From positions 22,567 to 86,566 of the IMG/VR virus record IMGVR_UViG_3300006176_000004: a stretch of 64,000 nt of DNA, one strand, 5' to 3'. Below the pieces are notes generated by a model that worked only from the letters and a program-made list of their open reading frames with translations, searched no databases and had not been told where the DNA came from. How positions within the stretch are numbered: the stretch's first letter is position 1; each line of letters opens with the position of its first letter. This stretch comes from a virus. Shown piece after piece: positions 28,848-35,271 of this stretch. Made by a program: the position numbers and the translations under genes.

Positions 28848-29033
28848 ATGTCAGACGGTTACGCGCCATGTATCTACCAACTGATGGATGGCCGTTTCAC
28901 CAAATGGTTCTGCCGTTCGCACAAGCGAGAAGCGGACCATATCTGTCTCAATCCTCGCGGTCGGATTACTGTCTCATGCTCGCCTAATCTCGGTGGGATA
29001 ACTATTCCATGTCAGTGCGAACGGATTAAATAA
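28848..29033 (+). CDS. small Cys-rich protein (61 aa)
   Basis: 61 residues: MSDGYAPCIYQLMDGRFTKW, FCRSHKREADHICLNPRGRI, TVSCSPNLGGITIPCQCERI. Six Cys plus His residues suggest a zinc-binding fold. It starts 2 bp after the previous stop. The 44-bp gap after it holds no gene. Confidence 0.58.
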   Translation: MSDGYAPCIYQLMDGRFTKWFCRSHKREADHICLNPRGRITVSCSPNLGGITIPCQCERIK

Positions 29034-29077
29034 CCGCGCTGGACGGCATCCAGCATAGCAGAAGTAGGAAGAAGCAG

Positions 29078-29482
29078 ATGTTTACGATAAAGTTCTATAG
29101 CGGAGACGGTTGCCGGCAGATAATCCGAGAGGCCGAAAGCTTCACGATTTTGCGGTGTCCTCCCAGGCCTGACGATGATGGCTCGGCGGAAATCACGCTT
29201 CATCAGAAGGTTGGTTTTGAATCATGTCGGATTGATATTGGGGACGATAGCAAAGCTTCATTGCCAGAGGGATTTCCACCCCGATTTGCCAAGGCCATCA
29301 TCGAGAACTCGGCTGGCCGAACTACGGAAATCATCCAGATTAAGCCGAGCAGTCCAAAGGTTTCACAGCAAATCAAACAAGCCCTTGATACGATGAAGAA
29401 ACAGCCCCTGAGGCAACCACAGCAATATTTCGAACAAGAGAAGGGCTATGCCAATCAGCCTGCTCAGGCTCAAGAATCATGA
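29078..29482 (+). CDS. hypothetical protein (134 aa)
   Basis: 134 residues: MFTIKFYSGDGCRQIIREAE, SFTILRCPPRPDDDGSAEIT, beta-rich, then a Gln/Pro-rich disordered tail. ATGA-type overlap with the phosphatase gene. No family recognised. Confidence 0.6.
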   Translation: MFTIKFYSGDGCRQIIREAESFTILRCPPRPDDDGSAEITLHQKVGFESCRIDIGDDSKASLPEGFPPRFAKAIIENSAGRTTEIIQIKPSSPKVSQQIKQALDTMKKQPLRQPQQYFEQEKGYANQPAQAQES

Positions 29483-30201
29483 AGAAACCTGAAGCCCGTT
29501 CATTGCGCGAGATCATTGAGGACGCCATCACGGGCGAGAGTTCTATCTATTTGGTCCGCCACGGATCGACCACCCTGAACCGTGGCGGCGCTGGCAAAGA
29601 TTTGATTCGCGGATGGCGGGATGTTCCGCTTTCAAGCGAGGGAATCTCCCAAGCGCATCGCATCGCCAACGATCTCGAAGATTGTGACTTTCGCATCATC
29701 CGTACCTCAGACCTGATTCGCGCCGAGAAGACGGCGGACATCATCGCTGATGCAACCGGAGCAGAGGTCGAATCACTGCCTGAACTGCGGTCATGGAACC
29801 TTGGACCTAAATTCGAGGGCAAGCTGACGAACGCCAAGATAGTCGATGAGATCAAAGACCTCGTGGAGAACGACGACAAGACGCCAGAGGGTGGAGAATC
29901 ATTCAACGACTTTGTGCAGCGCGTCATTGATTGCGCAATGCCGATATTCGAGGATGCCAAGGGCGAGACGGCGATCGTGACGCATGGTCGCTGCGTGCAG
30001 ATAATTTCGCTGTGGATCGCGGCGGATTGCGATCTGGACTGCATGCGGCGGGAATATGCGACTGAACTGGCGTCGGAGCCTGATTCGATCTCGCCTGGCG
30101 GGTATCTGGAATTGAAGAAGATTGACGGCCGCTGGCGGTGTCTCCAGGAGGAAAATTACTCCGAGGATGGCGAGAAGCCTAAGGCTATAGTTGGATCGTG
30201 A
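29479..30201 (+). CDS. histidine phosphatase (phosphoglycerate mutase-like)
   Basis: 240 residues. IYLVRHGSTTLNRGG holds the catalytic R-H-G (residues 27-29; His28 is phosphorylated). RTSDLIRAEKTADIIADATG and SWNLGPKFEGK follow, and IVTHGRCVQI supplies the second catalytic His. This branch includes small-molecule phosphatases such as CobC and SixA-like enzymes. Its substrate cannot be read from sequence. Its place among virion-associated small genes gives no pathway. A nucleotide or signalling phosphate substrate is possible. Confidence 0.85.
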   Translation: MKKPEARSLREIIEDAITGESSIYLVRHGSTTLNRGGAGKDLIRGWRDVPLSSEGISQAHRIANDLEDCDFRIIRTSDLIRAEKTADIIADATGAEVESLPELRSWNLGPKFEGKLTNAKIVDEIKDLVENDDKTPEGGESFNDFVQRVIDCAMPIFEDAKGETAIVTHGRCVQIISLWIAADCDLDCMRREYATELASEPDSISPGGYLELKKIDGRWRCLQEENYSEDGEKPKAIVGS

Positions 30202-30202
30202 T

Positions 30203-30637
30203 ATGGCCGCGCAACCACCATTTGCCGTACAGCCATCACAGAATACCCAGCTTCCCACGCTGCAGGAAATGCAGTTCCTCAATTGGCTCAAACAAAATAA
30301 CGTCCCATTCAATCCAAACGCCCAGCAGTCCGATTATGATATGAGGGGATTCTATCGAGGTATGCAGCAGGGAAACCCGATGGCGACGACCGGGATAAAC
30401 CCGAATGACAACCTCATGCATTACACGGACTATTGGAAAACGCCATCGCATCAGTCTTTCTCTGCAGGTTCCCAGTGGGCAACCCCGAGCACTCCAGATT
30501 GGATCAATGATAGTCAGTTGGCGGCACCGAGCGGGAAAATCGTGTTTGACGAGAAGCTTGCGAATGCACCTACCACTCCCGATAATCTGATGGACAAAGC
30601 CATGATGGGCCTAATGCAGTCTCCGACTGGACAATGA
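30203..30637 (+). CDS. phage structural-module protein (144 aa)
   Basis: 144 residues: YDMRGFYRGMQQGNPMATTG, INPNDNLMHYTDYWKTPSHQ, SFSAGSQWATPSTPDWIND, GKIVFDEK. The YD-RG-x-x...D-x-x-HYPD-x-x-KTP-H-SFS pattern is a family found in phage structural regions, frequently near portal or internal virion genes. Function unknown. A disordered Gln/Pro-rich start precedes it. Confidence 0.68.
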   Translation: MAAQPPFAVQPSQNTQLPTLQEMQFLNWLKQNNVPFNPNAQQSDYDMRGFYRGMQQGNPMATTGINPNDNLMHYTDYWKTPSHQSFSAGSQWATPSTPDWINDSQLAAPSGKIVFDEKLANAPTTPDNLMDKAMMGLMQSPTGQ

Positions 30638-30641
30638 TTAG

Positions 30642-30890
30642 ATGAGAACGGGAACGGCGATATTCATCCTCGGGATTATATTCCTAGCCATGAATTCGGC
30701 GGGGTTCCGGAATGCGCTGTTCGGGCTTGTGGTGATTGTCGGCGTCGCGGTTGAGGTGCTGATAGTTTACGGCTCCGACAAGCCGCAGACGATATTCTAT
30801 GATCATGACGCGCATCCTGCATTTCTGCTGCGGGTGGGTGATTCGTGCCCGGGCGATCGGCATGTGTGGAATGGATGGTGTGTGAAATGA
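30642..30890 (+). CDS. small membrane protein (82 aa)
   Basis: 82 residues: MRTGTAIFILGIIFLAMNSA, GFRNALFGLVVIVGVAVEVL, IVYGSDKPQTIFYDHD. Two membrane spans, then a hydrophilic periplasmic tail with two Cys (GDSCPGDRH, WCVK). A holin-like topology is possible, but no lysin adjoins. Confidence 0.6.
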   Translation: MRTGTAIFILGIIFLAMNSAGFRNALFGLVVIVGVAVEVLIVYGSDKPQTIFYDHDAHPAFLLRVGDSCPGDRHVWNGWCVK

Positions 30891-30894
30891 CTAT

Positions 30895-30971
30895 ACCTCG
30901 GTAGCTCAGTGGGTAGAGCGTCCGTTTGTTTAACGGAAGGTCGATGGTTCGAGCCCATTCCCGAGGTGCCA
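30895..30971 (+). tRNA. tRNA-Asn (GTT) with irregular T arm
   Basis: Acceptor ACCTCGG (30895-30901) pairs fully with CCGAGGT (30961-30967), discriminator G, encoded CCA (30969-30971). D arm GCTC/GAGC, anticodon stem TCCGT/ACGGA with loop TTGTTTA, anticodon GTT. The T-stem 3' side has one extra T (CCAT-T-C), so the T stem is bulged. Position 37 is T instead of a purine. The full acceptor and CCA argue for a real gene, but decoding efficiency is doubtful. Confidence 0.75.
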
Positions 30972-31056
30972 CGCTCTTGCTAATACCGGCCCATTGATCT
31001 AGAAACCTCCCATGAACGCGAACCGCCATATTTCCCCCGATCGACCGCGCCCATCT

Positions 31057-31132
31057 CAGGGCGTGGGGAAAATGGTATCCCGCCGCATCTGGAGTGCGGA
31101 GATTGTCGGTTCGAGCCCGACCGCCCTGACCA
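31057..31132 (+). tRNA. tRNA-Pro (TGG)
   Basis: 76 nt. Acceptor CAGGGCG/CGCCCTG with the C1-G72 pair typical of proline, A73 and encoded CCA (31130-31132). D stem GGGA/TCCC, anticodon stem CCGCA/TGCGG with loop TCTGGAG, anticodon TGG; T stem GTCGG/CCGAC with TTCGAGC. The base before the anticodon (position 33) is C instead of the almost universal T. Otherwise a regular cloverleaf. Confidence 0.82.
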
Positions 31133-31154
31133 TAACGACCACACGCTAGCTTTT

Positions 31155-31231
31155 GCTGGCGTAGCTCAGATGGGAGAGCATCCGTTTTGTACTCGGAAGG
31201 TCGGGAGTTCGAATCTACCCCGCCAGCCCCA
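31155..31231 (+). tRNA. tRNA-Thr (TGT) with irregular arms
   Basis: Acceptor GCTGGCG/CGCCAGC, D stem GCTC/GAGC, anticodon loop TTTGTAC (anticodon TGT), and CCA at 31229-31231. Irregularities: a T-T mismatch closes the anticodon loop (TCCGT against TCGGA), the T stem has an extra A on its 3' side (CT-A-CCC against GGGAG), and the discriminator is C. The same kind of one-base T-arm insertion is found in the tRNA-Asn gene. The remaining gap to 31390 shows no gene. Confidence 0.7.
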
Positions 31232-31390
31232 AGTTTACCGCAGGGTCGCCAAGTCTGGTTACGGGTGCGATTCCCCGGAATGCGATGACTATGAGACAAA
31301 CCGCGATTACGGTTAAAATGGCTTTCGTATATCGATCAACCATAGAAAAACCTCTTCTGCTATTATGGCCGCCTCAGTTGGCGACCTCTT

Positions 31391-32218
31391 TCATTTGGCC
31401 TGTCCGCTTCGGTCACGTTGATTGGCGTCAGCAATATCGTCATCGGAGGGAGCGCCGTCTTCGTCGGCCAAAATCTCTTTATCGATTTCGAGCTTCTGAA
31501 TCAGCCGCTCGATTTCTTTCACGCCAATGTTGCCGCTCACGATCAAGCGGAAACTGGCATCTTTCGCCAGCATCCCCGTAGTTAACTCTCGTTCTCCGGC
31601 CATAACCTTTACCTTTCCGCCAAGAGGGGGCGGCGGCGGCGGATTTTGCTCTTCCTGCGCCTCTCCTCCGGCATCCTCTTCCTCTGGCTGGCGGGCGCCA
31701 GCGATAGGGTCAGGTTTATCAGAACTAGTGAGTCCTGCATAGGATATAGTGGCGTCATAAACCTTCAAAAAGTCGCGCGCTCCAGCCTCTCCGAACTTGT
31801 GCTTAAACATCAGATCATCAAGACAGGCAGCGTCGGCGGGACGGTCAGTTCCCCACTGGCTCCAGAAAAAGGCGATTTGCTTCGGGAGTAGCGCCGCTTT
31901 CTTTATGACCGTTTGCTTGGTCTCCTCCTGCGCCGATCGCAGATATGCCTTTCCCCAATCGGACGTGACGATATAGCGATCTTTGCCGCCCCCTTGGTAT
32001 TCTAACAATCCATAATAGCGCAGTGCCGCAGTGGTGCGATCAACGTATGCCTTCCCCTTGATACCCCAAGCCTCCCCGATCTTTTCAGGACGGGCCGGGC
32101 TTCGTTTGAAATGGGCATCAAACTCGACGAGCCGCTCAATAGCAGCCTTTAGCGGGATATTCGGATATGCCGGGCTTCGATCCCGTTGAACTGATGGTGG
32201 CGGCACTGCATCCGTCAT
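31391..32218 (-). CDS. winged-helix regulator-like protein (275 aa)
   Basis: 275 residues, the only leftward non-HNH gene in this part. YPNIPLKAAIERLVEFDAHF, AWGIKGKAYVDRTTAALRYY, GLLEYQGGGKDRYIVTSDWG, KKAALLPKQIAFFWSQWG form winged-helix-type domains. A Pro-rich acidic linker leads to SFRLIVSGNIGVKEIERLIQ. Relatives (IDLK-AL-RA...Y..KS.GGL.TVAALK.FGL....G..R...LT) occur in prophages and genomes as presumed regulators. Monocistronic, with its own promoter at 32242-32272. It may control lysogeny or late genes (inference). Confidence 0.65.
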   Translation of the reverse strand: MTDAVPPPSVQRDRSPAYPNIPLKAAIERLVEFDAHFKRSPARPEKIGEAWGIKGKAYVDRTTAALRYYGLLEYQGGGKDRYIVTSDWGKAYLRSAQEETKQTVIKKAALLPKQIAFFWSQWGTDRPADAACLDDLMFKHKFGEAGARDFLKVYDATISYAGLTSSDKPDPIAGARQPEEEDAGGEAQEEQNPPPPPPLGGKVKVMAGERELTTGMLAKDASFRLIVSGNIGVKEIERLIQKLEIDKEILADEDGAPSDDDIADANQRDRSGQAK

Positions 32219-32241
32219 GGCTTTGCCCTCCTATGGCAAAG

Positions 32242-32272
32242 CGTATATGGAACCGAGGCGGATAAATGTCAA
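32242..32272 (-). promoter_or_regulatory. promoter of the leftward regulator-like gene
   Basis: Read on the minus strand: TTGACA (32272-32267), then CATATA or ATATAC about 17-18 bp further (32249-32243). It lies about 25 bp before the ATG at 32218, with GGAGGG just upstream of the ATG. AT-rich DNA (32273-32310) flanks it. Confidence 0.55.
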
Positions 32273-32312
32273 CGACAATTTTATTTTTATCAGTTTTTTA
32301 TCACAGATAGGC

Positions 32313-32341
32313 TTGACGGATAGATAGATAGTCCTCATGGT
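32313..32341 (+). promoter_or_regulatory. weak rightward promoter candidate before structured RNA
   Basis: TTGACG (32313-32318), a 17-bp spacer made mostly of TAGA repeats, and CATGGT (32336-32341). The -10 is poor (3 of 6). It would start a transcript near 32348 that contains the structured RNA and tRNA-like element and ends at the terminator at 32656-32677. Confidence 0.35.
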
Positions 32342-32380
32342 GGCTTCGGAACGGAGGTCGTCATGTTTAGGAGGGTTTGA

Positions 32381-32467
32381 GCCTTTCGGCGCGCTGGCCG
32401 AGCACCGAAGGGCAAGGAAAAAGGAAGGGCCGCTGCGTCAAACCTCGGGGGAGGAACGCAACGGCCC
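32381..32467 (+). ncRNA. structured RNA candidate before tRNA-like element
   Basis: Two strong hairpins. GCCTTTCGG (32381-32389) pairs with CCGAAGGGC (32405-32413). GGGCCG-TGCGT (32427-32432, 32434-32438) pairs with ACGCA-CGGCCC (32456-32460, 32462-32467), enclosing an inner CCTC-GGGG-GAGG hairpin. A further hairpin ATCCCG...CGGGAT lies beyond the tRNA-like element. No coding frame with a start signal covers this stretch. Function unknown. Confidence 0.5.
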
Positions 32468-32486
32468 TGCAATCGGCTCTAGCTTC

Positions 32487-32563
32487 TCAGGGATCGTCTA
32501 ATTGGCAGGACACCCGCCCCTACAAGTGTGGAGATGTCGGTCCGAACCCGGCTCCCTGAACCA
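32487..32563 (+). tRNA. tRNA-like element with 8-nt anticodon loop
   Basis: Acceptor TCAGGGA (32487-32493) pairs with TCCCTGA (32553-32559), A73, encoded CCA (32561-32563). D arm GTCT/GGAC, T stem GTCGG/CCGGC with loop TCCGAAC. The anticodon arm is abnormal: stem CCCGC against GTGTG with a mismatch, and an 8-nt loop CCCTACAA. Counted from the 3' side the anticodon is TAC (valine); counted from the 5' side it is CTA (reads UAG). It may be a tRNA, a decayed tRNA, or a tRNA mimic. Confidence 0.55.
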
Positions 32564-32655
32564 TCGAACTAGTGGGACCGACCGCGTTGGAGCGCTGCCG
32601 ATCCCGAGTTACCAACCCCGGGATTGCGCCCCGAAGCGATAACCAGCCTGAATAT

Positions 32656-32677
32656 ACGCCTTGGAGGGCGTCTTTTC
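32656..32677 (+). terminator. intrinsic terminator after tRNA-like element
   Basis: ACGCC (32656-32660), loop TTGGAG, GGCGT (32667-32671), then CTTTTCT. A short but typical Rho-independent terminator. It separates the RNA locus from the transposase gene at 32722. Confidence 0.6.
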
Positions 32678-32721
32678 TAGGGTCGCTGACGGGCCATCCT
32701 TAACCAGAGGATTGCGCCCTC

Positions 32722-33624
32722 ATGAACGTTCTTTCCCGCGAAAAGCAAATCGAAGTCATCGCCGCCCTCTGTGAAGGCGTCGGCATCCGCACTGCCTCCC
32801 GCCTAACTGGCGTCAACCGTGGCACCGTTGGCAGCCTCGCCCTACGCGTCGGTCTTGGCTGCATGGAATTGCACGACCGAATCATGGTCGGCGTTCGCAC
32901 AGAGCGTCTAGAACTGGATGAGGCGTGGTCGTTCGTCGCGAAGAAGCAAAAGAACGTGCAGCGCCATGAAATCCACGCCAAGGGCAATCAGTACGTTTTC
33001 ATCGCAATGGCCGGGACGCAAAAGGCCATCATCAGTTGGGGGGTCGGCAAGCGTAATGCCGAAAGCACCATGGATTTCCTGCACGACTTGCGCGGGCGCG
33101 TCATCGGCCAACCCGAGATCAGCACGGACGGCTTTCACCCGTACCGCGTAGCGATCCGGGATGCCTTCGGCGATAGCGCATCGCATGGCGTCATCGTAAA
33201 GACGTACAGCGTAACGCATCTGGTAAAGGAAGCGCAGGGCCGGTACTCGCCCGCCGCCGTAGTAGCTGTAAGCAAGGAAGTAGTAACAGGCGATCCCGAC
33301 CAATACATTTCGACCAGCTACGTCGAACGGCAGAACCTTTCGCTTCGCATGGGCAGCCGGCGCTTTACCCGGCTCACTAACGGCTTTTCAAAGAAGCTGG
33401 ATAACCACGTTGCGGCGGTCGCGCTGTACGTCGCTCACTACAATCTCTGCCGGGTTCACGAAGCCCTGCGCACGACGCCAGCGAAGGCGCTGGGCATTGC
33501 CGATCGGACTTGGAGCATTGCGCAGCTTGTGGACGCGGCGCTTGCCGTTGCCCCTGCTACGCCCACCGAGACCCCGCCAGATCGACGGCGAAAATTCACG
33601 GTAATTCAGGGGGGACGGGAGTGA
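32722..33624 (+). CDS. IS1-family-like transposase
   Basis: 300 residues. The amino helix-turn-helix is QIEVIAALCEGVGIRTASRL, TGVNRGTVG. The catalytic domain has ELDEAWSFVAKKQKNV (first Asp), STDGFHPYRVAI (second Asp), then STSYVERQNLSLRMGSRRFT, RLTNGFSKKL with the third acidic residue in YVERQN, and YNLCRVHEALRTTPA. This is the IS1-like DDE transposase layout in a single frame. I could not identify terminal inverted repeats or a target duplication, so it may be a domesticated or transferred gene rather than a complete insertion sequence. Confidence 0.82.
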   Translation: MNVLSREKQIEVIAALCEGVGIRTASRLTGVNRGTVGSLALRVGLGCMELHDRIMVGVRTERLELDEAWSFVAKKQKNVQRHEIHAKGNQYVFIAMAGTQKAIISWGVGKRNAESTMDFLHDLRGRVIGQPEISTDGFHPYRVAIRDAFGDSASHGVIVKTYSVTHLVKEAQGRYSPAAVVAVSKEVVTGDPDQYISTSYVERQNLSLRMGSRRFTRLTNGFSKKLDNHVAAVALYVAHYNLCRVHEALRTTPAKALGIADRTWSIAQLVDAALAVAPATPTETPPDRRRKFTVIQGGRE

Positions 33625-33697
33625 ACCAAGTCCCTCGGAGCGGGACTAACTGCTGAGTCTTAGGTGCAACAGTCAAAAAAATAGGAACCGAACCGCT

Positions 33698-33879
33698 TGA
33701 CACGCATTGACTCGCATGGGTCAGCACAAGCATAGATTGAATATGGCGAGTTTGCGATTCCACCTGAAATTTCAGCAGGATCAAAGATTCGTTAACTGTC
33801 AAGGGCTTTCTTGTTGACCATCTGTTAAATACCTATATCCTGACGGAAGCGGCTTGACAGGCGCGGATGGGCATCCGCG
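33698..33879 (+). promoter_or_regulatory. promoter-like boxes and operator dyad in a 327-bp gap
   Basis: The gap 33625-33951 has no gene. It contains near-repeats TTGACACGCA and TTGACTCGCA (about 33698-33720). A second TTGACA (33854-33859) is followed at once by a perfect dyad, CGCGGATG-GG-CATCCGCG (33862-33879). The dyad lies where a spacer would be, which suits an operator. The likely target is the 52-residue gene at 33952. Confidence 0.42.
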
Positions 33880-33951
33880 TCACAATTAGTCGCGAATCAA
33901 ACGTTAATACTTTTTTGCGAAGATAATAATGGCGAGAAACTGGAGCGTCCT

Positions 33952-34110
33952 ATGGCAAAAACATCGGAAAAGACAACGGCGCCGACCCGGACGGGCGACG
34001 ACTTCGTCCGTATGTATCCCTGTAACCGCCTAAATGAGCAAATCCGCGACCCGAAAGAAGGCCTGAGCGCCTTCACCGTGCTCAAAGAGACGTTTTTCGC
34101 GGAAAAATAA
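33952..34110 (+). CDS. small hypothetical protein (52 aa)
   Basis: 52 residues: MAKTSEKTTAPTRTGDDFVR, MYPCNRLNEQIRDPKEGLSA, FTVLKETFFAEK. GGAG lies 7 nt before the ATG. It is a stand-alone gene between a promoter-like region and a strong terminator (34138-34167), suggesting separate regulation. No family recognised. Confidence 0.62.
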   Translation: MAKTSEKTTAPTRTGDDFVRMYPCNRLNEQIRDPKEGLSAFTVLKETFFAEK

Positions 34111-34137
34111 GCGGTTCCCTAGCAAATAGTTAACGGA

Positions 34138-34167
34138 AGGCCTTGCTAATTGCAGGGCCTTTTTTTA
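34138..34167 (+). terminator. intrinsic terminator
   Basis: A 9-bp stem (34138-34146 against 34152-34160, one G-T pair), loop TAATT, followed by a run of seven T. It ends the 52-residue gene transcript. Confidence 0.88.
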
Positions 34168-34222
34168 TGGCTGAACGCTTGGTTTTTTGCAACTCCGCCG
34201 CGAATCGCGGCAAGGTAGTAAA

Positions 34223-34777
34223 ATGAACGGTATTTTCAAATCTCTCGAAGATCCGGCTTTTTTCAAAAAGTATGTAACGGAAAGCTTCGAGACTGCACCA
34301 TCGGCCGTGATCGAGGATTTCCCCTGTGAGCACACGATCGATCCCGAGCGTGTTCAATTTTCGCATGGCGAATATGTCCAAAACATCAAACAGTATGAGG
34401 TACTGCTCCATTCCGAGAACCCAGATCACTACAAGCGATCTGGCGCTATGCTGCACGCGCTTTACAAAAGCGACATCGTGACATCGGTAGAATTTCATGC
34501 AAGCCAATACGGCTCGCTGGAAGACGTCGAATGCGGTCATGTCTTGGGCGTTGATTATTCTCAGGCCCAGCAAATGATCCGCTTCCCCCTCTTTTATCAG
34601 TCATTTCACAATCAGATTTTGGCATTCAACTTGGCGTATCAATTGTGCTCTGCTTATGAGCCGTCTCCGCGCGGATATGATTTTGGGTATCTTTATAATG
34701 TGGCTCATTACCTGAGGAAGAACAGAGACACGACCGTCGATTCTCTGTCCATGCTCTTCAGGTCTCTCATGCATTGA
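34223..34777 (+). CDS. hypothetical protein (184 aa)
   Basis: Start at the ATG at 34223, with AAGG upstream. 184 residues: MNGIFKSLEDPAFFKKYVTE, HGEYVQNIKQYEVLLHSENP, SGAMLHALYKSDIVTSVEFH, then a helical aromatic end. Soluble, alpha-rich and unknown. It lies between terminators together with the next gene, just before the large terminase, a common place for accessory genes. Confidence 0.62.
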   Translation: MNGIFKSLEDPAFFKKYVTESFETAPSAVIEDFPCEHTIDPERVQFSHGEYVQNIKQYEVLLHSENPDHYKRSGAMLHALYKSDIVTSVEFHASQYGSLEDVECGHVLGVDYSQAQQMIRFPLFYQSFHNQILAFNLAYQLCSAYEPSPRGYDFGYLYNVAHYLRKNRDTTVDSLSMLFRSLMH

Positions 34778-34848
34778 AAGCCATTAGTGGCCTATTTCGC
34801 ATCTGCGAGTGGCCTATTTCGGCCAGTACCCACGGAGGCAAACCGGAA

Positions 34849-35187
34849 ATGCGCGAGGACATGACAAAAATCGGAAGCGGCCTTAACAAAATCGCGAATC
34901 TTGCCTATCGGGGCCAATTCACCGTCTGGGCGATGAAAATCACCGGTCAGTTCAATCCGGTTGTTCTTACGGCGGAAGCGCTTTCGTTCCTCGTGCAGGA
35001 ATCTGGCCTCGCTAGTGGTTTGGGCGAATGGCGAAATGAACGTCGCGGCGTTTTCGGCGCGTTCCATCTCGCTACCGCACAAGAAGAAAAAGAATGGGAA
35101 TCCTATGTGAAGGGAAAGGGTCCGCTTCCCATGCCCGAAGGCTATCGGCAGCTTTGCTTGTCGCTGACAGGCAAATTCCGGTCCTGA
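34849..35187 (+). CDS. hypothetical protein (112 aa)
   Basis: Start at the ATG at 34849 (MREDMTKIGSGLNKIANLAY) with GGAGG 10 nt upstream. An in-frame TTG at 34774 is less likely. 112 residues, alpha/beta: QFTVWAMKITGQFNPVVLTA, EALSFLVQESGLASGLGEWR. The stretch between the two genes holds a 13-bp direct repeat, GTGGCCTATTTCG (about 34786 and 34810), which could be a regulator site. Confidence 0.58.
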   Translation: MREDMTKIGSGLNKIANLAYRGQFTVWAMKITGQFNPVVLTAEALSFLVQESGLASGLGEWRNERRGVFGAFHLATAQEEKEWESYVKGKGPLPMPEGYRQLCLSLTGKFRS

Positions 35188-35210
35188 TCGGAACGGTAAT
35201 AAAAGGAAAG

Positions 35211-35241
35211 CCTCCTCAGGAAAAATCTTGGGGAGGTTTTT
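35211..35241 (+). terminator. intrinsic terminator before large terminase
   Basis: CCTCCTCA (35211-35218) pairs with TGGGGAGG (35229-35236), one G-T pair, loop of 10 nt, followed by TTTTT. It isolates the morphogenesis module transcript from upstream genes. Confidence 0.85.
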
Positions 35242-35271
35242 CTTATGGTTATTCGTGCTAGTTAAGAGTGC

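Noticed and set aside
31237-31285. Possible fourth tRNA or tRNA fragment (GGGTCGCCAAGTCTGGT and a T-loop-like GCGATTCC)
   Set aside because: No acceptor pairing or anticodon arm could be built. At most a deleted remnant.
30676-31299. 207-residue leftward frame across the tRNA genes
   Set aside because: It is an antisense reading of three tRNA genes, a well-known false frame.
32640-33860. Complete insertion sequence around the IS1-like transposase
   Set aside because: I found no convincing terminal inverted repeats or target-site duplication by eye. Only the transposase gene is reported.
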